Positions 42,338 to 51,924 of a DNA stretch of 64,000 nt are shown piece after piece. Numbering within the stretch: position 1 is the first letter of the stretch; each line of letters begins with the position of its first letter. This DNA comes from Streptomyces lydicus (GTDB lineage Bacteria > Actinomycetota > Actinomycetes > Streptomycetales > Streptomycetaceae), in contig NZ_JNZA01000026.1 of NCBI RefSeq assembly GCF_000717345.1, positions 40,320 through 104,319 of the forward strand. The letters run 5' to 3'. The translations under genes and the position numbers were made by a program. Below the pieces are notes generated by a model, which searched no databases, was not told the DNA's origin, and saw only the letters and a list, made by a program, of their open reading frames with translations.

Positions 42338-42703
42338 ATGCGGAAGACACGTGTGAGGGTGATGGCAGCGGTCGCGTGTGCGCTGATCGGCACTGCGCTG
42401 ACCGGCGGCAGCGCGATGGCGAGCACTCCTGTACCGACGGACGTGCGCACTGTGCAGAGCGGACCGACAGGTCACGGACCGACCCTTGAAGCGGTGACGT
42501 TGCGAGCTGAACCGACCACACAGTCCGCTGCCTTGGGCGTTATCCCCAAGGGCTCGAAGGTCCTCATCTACGAAGGTGCGGTCCACGGGATGTACAAGGC
42601 TTGTGGAAAACGCGGGAACCTGTGGCTGCACGTGGTGGACCGCATGGGGGCTGAGGGATGGGTCGTCCGCACCTGCGTGAAGACGAACGCCTGGCCGTCG
42701 TGA
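42338..42703 (+). CDS. Secreted SH3-like protein
   Basis: The 121-residue protein has a Sec signal peptide (cleavage near AMA/ST, about residue 29) and a mature bacterial SH3-like fold: VTLRAEPTTQSAALGVIPKGSKV, a VxLRxxP...G...GxxV pattern typical of SH3b, and two Cys (YKACGK, VRTCVK) that could form a disulfide. SH3b domains bind cell-wall peptides. ATG 42338 has GAGGGGG upstream. The gene is less GC-rich than its neighbours, which may indicate later acquisition. It follows the kinase cluster but has its own promoter region. Confidence 0.75.
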   Translation: MRKTRVRVMAAVACALIGTALTGGSAMASTPVPTDVRTVQSGPTGHGPTLEAVTLRAEPTTQSAALGVIPKGSKVLIYEGAVHGMYKACGKRGNLWLHVVDRMGAEGWVVRTCVKTNAWPS

Positions 42704-42709
42704 ACGGTC

Positions 42710-42741
42710 GGCGGGCCCGGGACACCGGTCCCGGGCCCGCC
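42710..42741. terminator. Bidirectional 14-bp perfect hairpin terminator
   Basis: GGCGGGCCCGGGAC (42710-42723), loop ACCG, and its exact complement (42728-42741) sit between convergent SH3-like and PfpI-like genes. Confidence 0.9.
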
Positions 42742-42746
42742 CCGCC

Positions 42747-43313
42747 TCAGTGCTTCACCGGTGCGTGCTCCCGCAGGATCTCCATGAACGCGCGCATCCA
42801 GTCGGGGTGGTCGTTCCAGGCGCGGGCCGAGACGACCTTGCCGTCGACGACCGCCGAGCCGTCGACGAAGACGCCGCCGCCCATCTCGACGTCGGGGGCG
42901 CAGGCCGGGTAGGCGGCGGTGCGGCGGCCCTTGAGGACGCCGAGGGGGGCCAGCGAGACGGCCGCGTGGCAGATGTGGGCGACGGGCTTGTCGGCGTCGA
43001 AGAAGTGGGTGACGACCCGGCGGTAGTCGGCGTCGTTGCGGAGGTACTCGGGGCCCCGGCCGCCGGGGAGGACCAGCGCCGCGTACTCGGCCGGGTCGAC
43101 CTCGGACAGGGCGAGGTCGGACGGCCAGGAGTGGCCCTCGCGCTCGATGTAGGTGTCGAAGCTGTCGACGAAGTCGTGGACGACGAACTTCAGCTTCTTG
43201 CGGGACGGGGCGGCGACCCGCGGTTCGTAGCCCTCCTCCAGCAGCCGCTGGTAGGGGTAGAAGAACTCCAGGTCCTCGGTGGCGTCGCCGGCGATCAGCA
43301 GGATCTTGGGCAT
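42747..43313 (-). CDS. DJ-1/PfpI-family protein
   Basis: The 188-residue protein of the class I glutamine-amidotransferase-like fold begins MPKILLIAGDATEDLEFFYPYQ. The nucleophile elbow is HICHAA (Cys with adjacent His) and the preceding conserved Glu is in EDLEFF. The family covers peptidases, chaperones and glyoxalases; the specific activity is unknown. AGGAGG precedes ATG 43313. Confidence 0.88.
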   Translation of the reverse strand: MPKILLIAGDATEDLEFFYPYQRLLEEGYEPRVAAPSRKKLKFVVHDFVDSFDTYIEREGHSWPSDLALSEVDPAEYAALVLPGGRGPEYLRNDADYRRVVTHFFDADKPVAHICHAAVSLAPLGVLKGRRTAAYPACAPDVEMGGGVFVDGSAVVDGKVVSARAWNDHPDWMRAFMEILREHAPVKH

Positions 43314-43462
43314 GCTGCCTCCTCCTCGTGAGCGCATCAACCGGTCTGATCGGGGTGATCGGGCCGTATCGGATCAATCGGTTCCCCACGCCGGGACGTT
43401 GAATGCGCCGGCCCGGGCCGGCTTTCCGGATTCCCCGGCGGCGGGCCCCGCCCCGGCCGGGG

Positions 43463-43990
43463 TCAGGCCGCCGCGCGGGCCGCCGTGCCGGGCGCCGTGC
43501 CGGCCGGTTCGCCCGTGAGCCGGGCCGCCCGGCGCCGCACGAGGAGGCCCTGCACCGTGTACGTCACCGCCAGGTAGAGGTGGAGGGTGGACAGGCCCAG
43601 CAGGCCGGCGGTGGCGGTGTGGTCGATCCACTGAGCCATCGCGGCGTGCACGGCGGCCGACACCAGCCACAGCGCCGTGGTGAGCGCGGTCCCCTTCCGC
43701 AGCACCCCGCCGTCCGGGCCGCGCCAGACCCGTACCGTCCGGGCCCGGACGACGCCCAGCGGCACCGCCAGGGCGAGGGTCAGCACGACCAGGGCGACGG
43801 GCAGCGCCGTCAGCGGGTGGTTCTTGGTCGCCGACGCGACGCCGAAGGCGAGGGCGGCCACGCCCAGGACGCCGAGGACGGCCGTGCCGATCAGCGGTGC
43901 CGTGGCGCGCACCGGCCGGGTCCGCAGCTGGCGGCGGACGATCAGTGCGACGACCAGCAGGGCGAGGGCCGGTCCGGCCGTGGTGTGCAT
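43463..43990 (-). CDS. Membrane protein of unknown function (DUF1453-like)
   Basis: The 175-residue protein has five hydrophobic segments and no catalytic motif. ATG 43990 has GGGGGAACC in front. It lies 40 nt downstream of maf and is probably cotranscribed. Confidence in it being a gene is good from GC-position bias and its membrane pattern; the domain name is a guess. Confidence 0.7.
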   Translation of the reverse strand: MHTTAGPALALLVVALIVRRQLRTRPVRATAPLIGTAVLGVLGVAALAFGVASATKNHPLTALPVALVVLTLALAVPLGVVRARTVRVWRGPDGGVLRKGTALTTALWLVSAAVHAAMAQWIDHTATAGLLGLSTLHLYLAVTYTVQGLLVRRRAARLTGEPAGTAPGTAARAAA

Positions 43991-44030
43991 GGTTCCCCCC
44001 GTTTTTTGTGTGGTGTGCCGGTCCCGGCGG

Positions 44031-44642
44031 TCAGGTCCACAGGTCGGTGATGGCGACGCCGAGGTCCGCGAGGAGGCGGCGCAGCAGCGGCAGGGACAGC
44101 CCGATGACGTTGCCGGGGTCGCCGTCGATGCCGTCGATGAAGGGTGCGGAGCGGCCGTCGAGGGTGAACGCGCCGGCGACGAAGAGCGGTTCGCCGCTCT
44201 CGACGTAGGCGGTGATCTCGGCGTCGGTCGGCTCGCCGAAGCGGACCGTGGTCGAGGCGGTCGCGGACACCTGCCGGCCGTCGGCGGTGTCGATGAGGCA
44301 GTGGCCGGTCTGCAGGACGCCGGAGCGGCCGCGCATGGACTTCCAGCGGGCGGTGGCGTCCTCGGCGTCGGCCGGCTTGCCGAGGGCCCGGCCGTCCAGT
44401 TCCAGCACCGAGTCGCAGCCGATGACCAGTGCGCCGTGCGCTTCCGGGCGGGCGGCGACCGCGGCGGCCTTCGCCTCGGCGAGTATGCGGGCCAGCTCAC
44501 CGGGGGTGGCGGCGCTCAGCGCGTCCTCGTCGACGCCGCTGACGATCACCTCGGGCGCCAGCCCGGCCTGGCGCAGCAGGGCCAGCCGGGCGGGGGACTG
44601 GGAGGCGAGGACGAGGCGGCGGGGGCGGGCATGTTCGGTCAT
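44031..44642 (-). CDS. maf: Maf-family nucleoside triphosphate pyrophosphatase
   Basis: The 203-residue enzyme has [19 protein letters not shown] (the Maf signature with an SxxR motif), [10 protein letters not shown] and [16 protein letters not shown]. Maf proteins hydrolyse non-canonical or dTTP/UTP-type nucleotides to monophosphates and can affect cell division. ATG 44642 is used; 44651 is also possible. In Streptomyces it usually sits near the acyl-CoA carboxylase genes. Confidence 0.93.
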   Translation of the reverse strand: MTEHARPRRLVLASQSPARLALLRQAGLAPEVIVSGVDEDALSAATPGELARILAEAKAAAVAARPEAHGALVIGCDSVLELDGRALGKPADAEDATARWKSMRGRSGVLQTGHCLIDTADGRQVSATASTTVRFGEPTDAEITAYVESGEPLFVAGAFTLDGRSAPFIDGIDGDPGNVIGLSLPLLRRLLADLGVAITDLWT

Positions 44643-44685
44643 GCCCGCCATCGTACGGAGCCGCGGCGGGTGGGGGGCGGCCGGA

Positions 44686-46170
44686 CTACTTGCCCAGTAC
44701 CGCCTGCATCACCTGCTTGGCGATCGGGCCGCCGAGCTTGCCGCCGGCGATCTCGGAGCGCGGGATGTCCATGTCCTTGGGGTCGACGAAGACGGCGACC
44801 GCCACCGGGGAGGAGCCGTCGCTCTGCTTGGCGTAGGACACGAACCAGGCGTAGGGGCGCTCGTCGTTGACGTTCGCGCCGTGCTGGGCGGTGCCGGTCT
44901 TGCCGCCGACGGTCACGCCGTCGATGGCGGCCTTGTCGGCGGTGCCCTTGTCGACGGTGTACTCCATCATCTGCTGCACCTTCTTCGCGGTGCCGGCGGA
45001 GACGGCCTGGGACATCAGCTTCGGCTCGAACTTCTGCATCGTCGACAGGTCGGGGCCGCGCAGTTCGTCGACGAGGTGCGGCGTCATCAGCTTGCCGTCG
45101 TTGGCGAGCGCCGCGGCGACCATCGCCATCTGCATCGGGGTGCTGGTCAGGCTGCCCTGGCCCATGCCGGTGAGCGCGGTCTGCGGCTTGTCGAGCGACT
45201 TCGGGTAGAGGCTCTTGGTGGCCAGCAGGTCGCCGAACTCCTTGTCGTAGACGTCGGAGTTGAAGCCGAACTTCTCCGCGGTCTCGCGCATCTTGTCCTT
45301 GCCCACCTTCAGCGCGGTGTCCAGGAAGACGTTGTTGCACGACCACTGCATGCCGGTCTTGAGGGACGCCTTGTCGCAGGGCGCGCCGGCCACGTCGTTG
45401 CCGATCTTCGTGCTGCTCAGCGGCAGCTGGTACGGGGCGGGGGCGCCCGAGGGGGCGTCGATGTCGCTGACCACGCCGTGCTCCAGGGCCGCGGCCGCGG
45501 TGAGGATCTTGAAGGTGGAGCCGGGGGCGTAGGTCTCGCGCAGCGCCCGGTTGCTGAGCGGCTTGCTCTTGTCGGCGTCCAGCGCCTTGAACTTGCGGGC
45601 CTCGGAGTTGGAGATGCCGGCGAAGACCGACGGGTCGTAGGAGGGGGTGGAGGCCAGCGCGAGGATCTTGCCGTTGCGCGGGTCGAGGGCGACCACGGCG
45701 CCCTTGGCGTTCAGGTCGGTCAGCCCCTTGTAGGCGGCCTTCTGCGCCTTGGGGTCGATGGTGGTGATCACGTCGCCGCCGCGCGGCTTCTCGCCGGTGA
45801 GGATGTCCTGGGCGTGCTTGAGGGCGAGCCGGTCGTCTTTGCCGGAGAGCAGCTTGCTGTAGATGCCTTCCAGGAAGGTGCTGCCCTGGGCCTGCGAGGC
45901 GAAGCCGGTGACCGGCGCGTACATCGGGCCGTCCGTGTACGTCCGCTTGTACTTGAAGTCGCCGGCGGTCGCCACGGAGCCGGTGACCGGCCGGCCGCCG
46001 ACGATGATGTTGCCGCGCGGGTAGGAGAACGCCTCGATCTTGACCCGGCGGTTGTTGGCGTCGTTGGCGAGATCGTCGCCCTGGACGAACTGGACCCAGG
46101 TCACCCGGACCAGCAGGGCCAGCACCAGCACCCCGCAGAAGACGGCTATATGCCTCAGCGGCCTGTTCAT
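44686..46170 (-). CDS. Class B penicillin-binding protein (FtsI/PbpA type)
   Basis: The 494-residue transpeptidase has one N-terminal membrane anchor (about 8-25), a PBP dimerisation/linker region and a complete transpeptidase domain with SxxK (Ser218, STFK), SxN (Ser277, SCN) and KTG (Lys424, GGKTGTAQ). It cross-links peptidoglycan outside the membrane. It lies between maf and the small membrane/epsilon-subunit genes, where I do not recall such a gene in S. coelicolor. It may be an additional PBP, relevant to beta-lactam tolerance. This is inferred only. Confidence 0.93.
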   Translation of the reverse strand: MNRPLRHIAVFCGVLVLALLVRVTWVQFVQGDDLANDANNRRVKIEAFSYPRGNIIVGGRPVTGSVATAGDFKYKRTYTDGPMYAPVTGFASQAQGSTFLEGIYSKLLSGKDDRLALKHAQDILTGEKPRGGDVITTIDPKAQKAAYKGLTDLNAKGAVVALDPRNGKILALASTPSYDPSVFAGISNSEARKFKALDADKSKPLSNRALRETYAPGSTFKILTAAAALEHGVVSDIDAPSGAPAPYQLPLSSTKIGNDVAGAPCDKASLKTGMQWSCNNVFLDTALKVGKDKMRETAEKFGFNSDVYDKEFGDLLATKSLYPKSLDKPQTALTGMGQGSLTSTPMQMAMVAAALANDGKLMTPHLVDELRGPDLSTMQKFEPKLMSQAVSAGTAKKVQQMMEYTVDKGTADKAAIDGVTVGGKTGTAQHGANVNDERPYAWFVSYAKQSDGSSPVAVAVFVDPKDMDIPRSEIAGGKLGGPIAKQVMQAVLGK

Positions 46171-46335
46171 CGTTCTCCCACTCCCCGTCGACCGCGCCGC
46201 CCGGGGACGGCGAGCGTCCGAATTGCGCTCTTCGAGAGTGAAAGATGAGATTCCGGGGGCTCTGGTTGCGGCCGAGGCGTGTGAGCGTTACCTCCCGCGG
46301 GCGGGAACTTTTGCCCCGGGCGTGGGCGTCGGCGG

Positions 46336-46464
46336 TCAGCGCGACGAGAGCAGGAACATCAGCAGCACCGCGGCCACGGCCAGCACGATGCCCAGCCGGC
46401 GGAGCTTGGCCTGCACGTCGCGCAGCTCCTCGGGCGGTTCATCGGGCGGATCGGACCACAGCAT
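46336..46464 (-). CDS. Small single-pass membrane protein (42 aa)
   Basis: This 42-codon frame starts at ATG 46464 (AGGATC upstream) and ends at TGA 46336. It has an acidic Pro-rich head (MLWSDPPDEPPEELRD), an amphipathic linker and one hydrophobic helix (GIVLAVAAVLLMFLLSS). No domain is recognised. Its position between the PBP gene and the acyl-CoA carboxylase epsilon gene is conserved in layout as I remember it for Streptomyces. It is too short to be judged by codon use alone. Confidence 0.6.
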   Translation of the reverse strand: MLWSDPPDEPPEELRDVQAKLRRLGIVLAVAAVLLMFLLSSR

Positions 46465-46488
46465 GTATCGATCCTGTGCCCGGAACGT

Positions 46489-46524
46489 CCCCGGCGCCTG
46501 AGTACGCGTACTCAGGCGCCGGGG
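46489..46524. terminator. 36-bp perfect palindrome, terminator after the epsilon subunit
   Basis: CCCCGGCGCCTGAGTACG (46489-46506) and its exact reverse complement (46507-46524) meet without a loop. It lies 67 nt downstream of the epsilon-subunit stop codon on the minus strand. The length and perfection are striking for a terminator. Confidence 0.8.
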
Positions 46525-46591
46525 CGCAAAGGACTAGTCCGTGCATCATGCACCGACCTGCCCGGTGGGCCGGTCCGGCGCGCGCGACCGG

Positions 46592-46807
46592 TCAGCGCGG
46601 CCAGTGGCTGGTCCGCCAGGCCCGCGGTCCCGGGTGCGGCATGCGGGACCGGGCCGGCACCGTCGTCGCCGGATCCGACCACTCGGTGCCGGAGTCACCG
46701 CTGCCGGGGGCCGGGCCGGCGGCGGCCGCCGCGGCCCGGGCCTGCACCACCGCCAGTGCGGCGGCCAGCTCCTCAGGGGTCGGGTTGCCCCGTACGACCT
46801 TGATCAT
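46592..46807 (-). CDS. Acyl-CoA carboxylase epsilon subunit
   Basis: The 71-residue protein begins MIKVVRGNPTPEELAAALAV and ends with the RAWRTSHWPR segment, the typical small AccE/PccE pattern that holds alpha and beta together in actinomycetes. It starts 14 nt after the beta-subunit gene with an excellent GGAGG site, so the two are translated together. The Ala-rich middle is variable. Confidence 0.9.
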   Translation of the reverse strand: MIKVVRGNPTPEELAAALAVVQARAAAAAAGPAPGSGDSGTEWSDPATTVPARSRMPHPGPRAWRTSHWPR

Positions 46808-46821
46808 CCTCGACCGACCTC

Positions 46822-48411
46822 CTACAGCGGGATGTTGCCGTGCTTCTTCGGCGGCAGGGCCTCGCGCTTGTTGCGCAGCGCGCGCAGCCCCCGGACGATG
46901 TGCCGGCGCGTCTCGGACGGCATGATCACCGCGTCGACGTAGCCGCGCTCGGCCGCCACGTACGGGTTGAGCAGGGCCTCCTCGTACTCCCGGATCAGCT
47001 CCTGGCGGCGCTCCTCCTGCGCGGCCGGCTCGTCGATCGCGGCGAGCGTGCGGCGGTGCAGGATGTTGACCGCGCCCTGCGCGCCCATGACCGCGATCTG
47101 CGCCGTCGGCCAGGCCAGGTTCAGGTCGGCGCCCAGGTGCTTGGAGCCCATGACGTCGTACGCGCCACCGAACGCCTTGCGGGTGATGACCGTGATCAGC
47201 GGGACCGTCGCCTCCGCGTACGCGTAGATCAGCTTGGCGCCGCGCCGGATGATCCCGTCGTACTCCTGGTCCGTGCCGGGCAGGAAGCCGGGGACGTCCA
47301 CGAAGGTCAGCACGGGGATGTTGTAGGCGTCGCAGGTCCGCACGAACCGCGCGGCCTTCTCGCTCGCCTTGATGTCCAGGGTGCCCGCGAACTGCATCGG
47401 CTGGTTGGCGACCACGCCGACCGAGTGGCCCTCGACCCGCCCGAAACCGGTGACGATGTTCGGCGCGAAGAGCGACTGGGTCTCGAAGAACTCCCCGTCG
47501 TCCAGGACGTGCTCGACCGCCGTGATCATGTCGTACGGCTGGTTGGCCGAGTCCGGGACCAGGGCGTCCAGCTCGCGGTCGTAGTCCGAGGTCTCCAGGT
47601 CCGCCTCCTCGGGGAAGACGGGCGGGTCGGAGAGGTTGTTGGACGGCAGGTAGGACAGCAGTCCCTTGACGTACTCGACGGCGTCCTTCTCGTCACCCGC
47701 CATGTGGTGCGCCACGCCGGAGGTGGTGTTGTGCGTCCGGGCGCCGCCCAGCTCCTCGAAGCCCACGTCCTCACCGGTGACCGTCTTGATGACGTCCGGG
47801 CCGGTGATGAACATGTGCGAGGTCTGGTCGACCATGACCGTGAAGTCGGTGATGGCGGGGGAGTACACCGCGCCGCCCGCGCAGGGGCCGACGACCAGGC
47901 TGATCTGCGGGATCACGCCCGAGGCGTGGGTGTTGCGGCGGAAGATCTCGCCGTACATGCCCAGCGAGACCACGCCCTCCTGGATGCGCGCGCCGCCGGA
48001 GTCGTTGATGCCGACGACCGGGCAGCCGGTCTTCAGCGCGAAGTCCATCACCTTGACGATCTTCTCGCCGAAGACCCCGCCGAGCGCCCCGCCGAAGACC
48101 GTGAAGTCCTGCGAGAAGACGGCCACCGGGCGGCCGTCGACCGTGCCGTAGCCGGTCACCACGCCGTCGCCGTACGGGCGGTTCTGCTCCAGCCCGAAGT
48201 TGGTCGAGCGGTGCCGGGCGAACTCGTCCAGCTCGACGAACGAGCCCTCGTCCAGCAGCAGGTCGATGCGCTCACGCGCCGTCAACTTGCCCTTCGCGTG
48301 CTGCTTTTCCACCGCCCGGGCGGAACCGGCGTGCGTGGCTTCGTCGACCCGCCGCTGCAGATCCGCCAGTTTGCCCGCGGTGGTGTGGATGTTTGCTTCC
48401 GGCTCGGACAT
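46822..48411 (-). CDS. pccB: Acyl-CoA (propionyl-CoA type) carboxylase beta subunit
   Basis: The 529-residue carboxyltransferase has [24 protein letters not shown] (N-terminal oxyanion) and the C-terminal [15 protein letters not shown]. The residue in GGAYDV (Asp419) corresponds to the Asp422/Ile420 site that sets propionyl- versus acetyl-CoA preference in S. coelicolor PccB/AccB. Asp here points to propionyl-CoA carboxylase and methylmalonyl-CoA supply for polyketides. Partners are accA2 and the epsilon subunit. It is divergent from birA. Confidence 0.94.
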   Translation of the reverse strand: MSEPEANIHTTAGKLADLQRRVDEATHAGSARAVEKQHAKGKLTARERIDLLLDEGSFVELDEFARHRSTNFGLEQNRPYGDGVVTGYGTVDGRPVAVFSQDFTVFGGALGGVFGEKIVKVMDFALKTGCPVVGINDSGGARIQEGVVSLGMYGEIFRRNTHASGVIPQISLVVGPCAGGAVYSPAITDFTVMVDQTSHMFITGPDVIKTVTGEDVGFEELGGARTHNTTSGVAHHMAGDEKDAVEYVKGLLSYLPSNNLSDPPVFPEEADLETSDYDRELDALVPDSANQPYDMITAVEHVLDDGEFFETQSLFAPNIVTGFGRVEGHSVGVVANQPMQFAGTLDIKASEKAARFVRTCDAYNIPVLTFVDVPGFLPGTDQEYDGIIRRGAKLIYAYAEATVPLITVITRKAFGGAYDVMGSKHLGADLNLAWPTAQIAVMGAQGAVNILHRRTLAAIDEPAAQEERRQELIREYEEALLNPYVAAERGYVDAVIMPSETRRHIVRGLRALRNKREALPPKKHGNIPL

Positions 48412-48542
48412 CGGGATGCGGCTCCTGCTCGTCCTGGACTGGTGCTCGTACTGAGGGTGGTACGTGTGTGGCTACCAACCCGTAGCGTATCCGCGGGGCT
48501 GCTCAGCGGCACTGCGTCGTTGACCACACCTAGGCTGGTGCC
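48412..48542. promoter_or_regulatory. Divergent promoter region pccB/birA
   Basis: A dyad GGTAC...GGCTACC (about 48461-48476) lies in the middle, near a TAGCGT that could be a -10 box. No firm operator is assigned. Confidence 0.35.
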
Positions 48543-49433
48543 ATGACGCCTCAACCGCCGGGAAACCGGGACAAAGACGCCGGTCGCTGGAGCGATCTGG
48601 GCCGCCCGCCGCTGAACGCCACCGCGCTGCGCCGGGCACTGGTGCGCCCCGGCAGCCTCTGGACGTCCCTCGACGTCGTTCCCGCCACCGGCTCCACCAA
48701 CACCGATTTGGCGGAACGGGCGTCGAAAGGCGCGGCCGAGGGGGCCGTTCTGGTGGCCGAGGAGCAGTCCGCCGGCCGCGGCCGGCTCGACCGCACCTGG
48801 TCGGCGCCCCCGCGCTCGGGCCTCTTCTTCTCCGTCTACCTCACCCCGCGGGTCCCCGCGGCGCGCTGGGGGTGGCTCCCGCTGCTCGCCGGAGTCGCCA
48901 CCGCCACCGCCCTCACGCGCACCGCCGGCGTCGACACGGCACTCAAGTGGCCCAACGACCTCCTGGTCACTGTCGAGGGCGCCGAACGCAAGGCCGGCGG
49001 CATCCTCGCCGAACGGACCGACGGCGGCGTCGTCGTCGGCATCGGCCTCAACGTCACCCTCACCGCCGACGAGCTGCCCGTCCCCACCGCGGGCTCCCTC
49101 GCCCTGGCCGGCGCCCGCACCACCGACCGCGACCCGCTGCTGCGCGCCGTGCTGCGGTCCCTGGAGCACTGGTACGGCGAATGGCAGACCGCCGACGGCG
49201 ACCCCGACGCCAGCGGCCTGCAGGCGACCTACGCCGCGGGCTGCGCCACCCTGGGCCGCGAGGTGCGGGCCGAACTGCCCGGCGACACCTCGCTCACCGG
49301 TGAGGCGGTCGCCATCGACGGTGACGGACGGCTGGTGCTGGCGACCGGCGAGGGCGTGCAGCAGCCGGTGGGGGCGGGCGACATCATCCATCTGCGAGCT
49401 ACCGGAGGGGACGGCGCCGAACGGCCGGAGTGA
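48543..49433 (+). CDS. birA: Biotin-[acyl-CoA carboxylase] ligase
   Basis: The 296-residue monofunctional ligase lacks an N-terminal helix-turn-helix, so it does not repress transcription. It has the biotinyl-AMP motif AGRGRLDRTW, LKWPNDLLV and a C-terminal SH3-like domain (GREVRAELPGDTSLTGEAV). It attaches biotin to the Lys of the accA2 product. Divergent placement from pccB fits joint regulation. Confidence 0.94.
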   Translation: MTPQPPGNRDKDAGRWSDLGRPPLNATALRRALVRPGSLWTSLDVVPATGSTNTDLAERASKGAAEGAVLVAEEQSAGRGRLDRTWSAPPRSGLFFSVYLTPRVPAARWGWLPLLAGVATATALTRTAGVDTALKWPNDLLVTVEGAERKAGGILAERTDGGVVVGIGLNVTLTADELPVPTAGSLALAGARTTDRDPLLRAVLRSLEHWYGEWQTADGDPDASGLQATYAAGCATLGREVRAELPGDTSLTGEAVAIDGDGRLVLATGEGVQQPVGAGDIIHLRATGGDGAERPE

Positions 49434-49650
49434 CCCGCCGTCGAGAGCCCGACGGCAGCCCGCCCTGACAGCAACCACCCACGGCTCCGCCCCGGGCCAC
49501 CGCGACGCAGCCGCGGCGGGGCACCACGACGCACGTGAAGAGTGAGCCACAGCACACCTGCCGTATCGTTGAGGCGGTCCGCCAGGGAGCGGACCTCGGG
49601 CGAGCAGTGATCGGAAGGGCAGTGCGCAGGGATCGGACAGGGAGCGGCCG

Positions 49651-50814
49651 GTGAGCGCCGACGACTCGGGCGCCACCCCGCGCGAGGTGGCGACCGAGGA
49701 CGACGCCGTACGCGACGTCCCGGAGGGCGAGCCGCCGGAGGCGGGCGGCGAGGGTGAGGAGGGCGAGGAGAACAGCATCGCGCTCCGCCTCGAACAGCTC
49801 ATCCTCGGCGCCGACCGCCGCTACACGCCGTTCCAGGCGGCCCGCAGCGCCGGTGTCTCCATGGACCTCGCGGCCCGCTTCTGGCGGGCCATGGGCTTCG
49901 CCGACATCGGCCAGGTCAAGGCGCTCACCGAGGCCGACGTGCTGGCGCTGCGGCGGCTCGCCGGTCTCGTCGAGGCCGGCCTGCTGAGCGAGGCGATGGC
50001 CGTGCAGGTCGCCCGCTCCACGGGCCAGACCACCGCCCGTCTCGCCGACTGGCAGATCGACTCCTTCCTGGAGGGCCTCACCGAGCCCCAGGACTCCGGC
50101 CTGACCCGTACGGAAATCACCTATCCGCTGGTCGAGCTGCTGCTGCCGGAGCTGGAGGAGTTCCTGGTCTACGTCTGGCGCCGCCAGCTCGCGGCCGCCA
50201 CCGGCCGGGTCGTACGGGCCCAGGACGACGCCGAGATGGTCGACCGCCGGCTCGCCGTCGGCTTCGCCGACCTGGTCGGATTCACCCGGCTGACCCGCCG
50301 CCTGGAGGAGGAGGAACTGGGCGAGCTGGTCGAGGCGTTCGAGACCACCTGCTCCGACCTGGTCGCCGCGCACGGCGGCCGGCTCATCAAGACCCTCGGT
50401 GACGAGGTCCTCTTCTCCGCCGACGACGCCGGGATCGCCGCCGAGATCGGCCTGCGGCTGATCGAGACGATGACGAACGACGAGACGATGCCCGAGCTGC
50501 GGGTCGGCATCGCCTTCGGCACCGTCACGACCCGGATGGGCGATGTGTTCGGCACGACCGTGAACCTGGCCAGCCGGCTGACGTCGATAGCGCCGAAGGA
50601 CACCGTGCTGGTGGACGAGGCGTTCGCCGAGGAGCTGGGCCGGATCGGTGACGCGCCGGTCTCCGAGGCGGAGGCCGCGGCCGCGGAGAAGGCCGCCGAG
50701 GAGGGCACCGGCGCCGCACCGCCGTCGTACCGCTTCGCGCTCCAGCCGATGTGGCAGCGGCCGGTGCGCGGGCTCGGCGTCGTGGAGCCGTGGCTGCTGA
50801 CCCGGCGCGGCTGA
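49651..50814 (+). CDS. Class III adenylate cyclase
   Basis: The 387-residue protein has an N-terminal helical/regulatory region, then a cyclase domain with metal-binding Asp in FADLVGFTRL, the GRLIKTLGDEVLF block (Lys position for adenine recognition, second Asp) and VNLASRL (transition-state Asn/Arg). It converts ATP to cAMP in the cytoplasm. GTG 49651 begins VSADDSG. This is a homologue of the single S. coelicolor cya, important for germination. The cAMP and c-di-GMP genes sit close together here. Confidence 0.92.
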   Translation: MSADDSGATPREVATEDDAVRDVPEGEPPEAGGEGEEGEENSIALRLEQLILGADRRYTPFQAARSAGVSMDLAARFWRAMGFADIGQVKALTEADVLALRRLAGLVEAGLLSEAMAVQVARSTGQTTARLADWQIDSFLEGLTEPQDSGLTRTEITYPLVELLLPELEEFLVYVWRRQLAAATGRVVRAQDDAEMVDRRLAVGFADLVGFTRLTRRLEEEELGELVEAFETTCSDLVAAHGGRLIKTLGDEVLFSADDAGIAAEIGLRLIETMTNDETMPELRVGIAFGTVTTRMGDVFGTTVNLASRLTSIAPKDTVLVDEAFAEELGRIGDAPVSEAEAAAAEKAAEEGTGAAPPSYRFALQPMWQRPVRGLGVVEPWLLTRRG

Positions 50815-50981
50815 CCGCCGGCACCGGCTGACGGGGCGCCATCCGGGTGTCCCGGAGGCGCCAACCCCGGCGCCCGTCCACGGAGCGTCGCCCCGTACCC
50901 CTGTCCCGCCCGGCCCTCACCTGGCATGATCCGTCCCGTCGCACAGGTCAACGCTCGTTAACAGGACGCCAGGAGGGCTTC

Positions 50982-51776
50982 ATGCAGCGGTTCGGCGAGG
51001 ACGGATGGGTCGGCATCGAGCGCCACGGCTTCGTGGCGGAGCTGGTCATGGACCGCCCCAAGGCCATGAACGCGGTCTCCACGGCCATGGCCGACGCCCT
51101 CGCGGGCGCCTGCGCCGAGCTGGCCGCGGACCACTCCGTACGGGCGGTGGTGCTCACCTCCACCCATGAGCGGGCGTTCTGCGTCGGCGCCGACCTCAAG
51201 GAGCGCAACTCCTTCACCGACGCGGACCTGATGCGGCAGCGCCCGCACACCCGCGCCGCCTACACGGGCGTACTGGAGCTGCCGGTGCCCACCGTCGCCG
51301 CGGTGCACGGCTTCGCGCTCGGCGGCGGCTTCGAGCTGGCGCTGGCCTGCGACCTGATCGTGGCGGACCCGACGGCGGTGGTCGGCCTGCCGGAGGTGTC
51401 GGTGGGCGTCATCCCCGGTGGCGGGGGCACCCAGCTGCTGCCGCGCCGGGTGGGGGCGGCGCGCGCCGCCGAGCTGGTGTTCACCGCCCGGCGGGTGCCG
51501 GCGCCCGAGGCGGCGGAGCTGGGCCTGGTCGACCGGCTGGCCGAAGAGGGGCAGGACCGGGCCGAGGCGCTGGAGCTGGCGGCCCGGATCGCCCGCAACT
51601 CACCGGTCGGGCTGCGTGCCGCGAAGCGGGCGATGAGGCTGGGTCACGGCCTGGATCTGCGGGCCGGCCTGGAGGTCGAGGACGGCGCCTGGCGCAGCGT
51701 GGCCTTCTCCGGTGACCGCGCCGAGGGTGTGGCGGCGTTCAACGAGAAGCGGGACCCGCAGTGGCCGGGGGAGTGA
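50982..51776 (+). CDS. Enoyl-CoA hydratase/isomerase
   Basis: The 264-residue crotonase-fold enzyme has the oxyanion segment FCVGADLKER, HGFALGGGFELALACD with the first catalytic Glu region, and GLPEVSVGVIPGGGGTQ with the second Glu. It hydrates enoyl-CoA in fatty-acid or branched-chain degradation. ATG 50982 has AGGAGGG. Many relatives lie next to acyl-CoA carboxylase genes. Confidence 0.92.
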   Translation: MQRFGEDGWVGIERHGFVAELVMDRPKAMNAVSTAMADALAGACAELAADHSVRAVVLTSTHERAFCVGADLKERNSFTDADLMRQRPHTRAAYTGVLELPVPTVAAVHGFALGGGFELALACDLIVADPTAVVGLPEVSVGVIPGGGGTQLLPRRVGAARAAELVFTARRVPAPEAAELGLVDRLAEEGQDRAEALELAARIARNSPVGLRAAKRAMRLGHGLDLRAGLEVEDGAWRSVAFSGDRAEGVAAFNEKRDPQWPGE

Positions 51777-51782
51777 CGGCGG

Positions 51783-51809
51783 GCGCCGGTCACGCTCCGC
51801 GACCGGTGC
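51783..51809 (+). terminator. Hairpin after the enoyl-CoA hydratase gene
   Basis: GCGCCGGTC (51783-51791) and GACCGGTGC (51801-51809) pair with one mismatch, seven nt beyond the stop. Confidence 0.55.
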
Positions 51810-51924
51810 CGTCCGCGACCGGGATCCGGCCCGTTACCAGCCAGGACGCGGATAACGCCCCGGTGTCATTCCCACGCTGAAAGGGGCGAAAGGGGTTAAA
51901 CATTCCTACGCTGTAGTACGGAGC

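Noticed and set aside
46503..46510. TACGCGTA centre of the 36-bp palindrome as a seventh nucleoside operator
   Set aside because: It lacks the CTACGCGCGTAG core (it has CGCG with only a 4-bp match) and lies downstream of carboxylase genes; better explained as a terminator.
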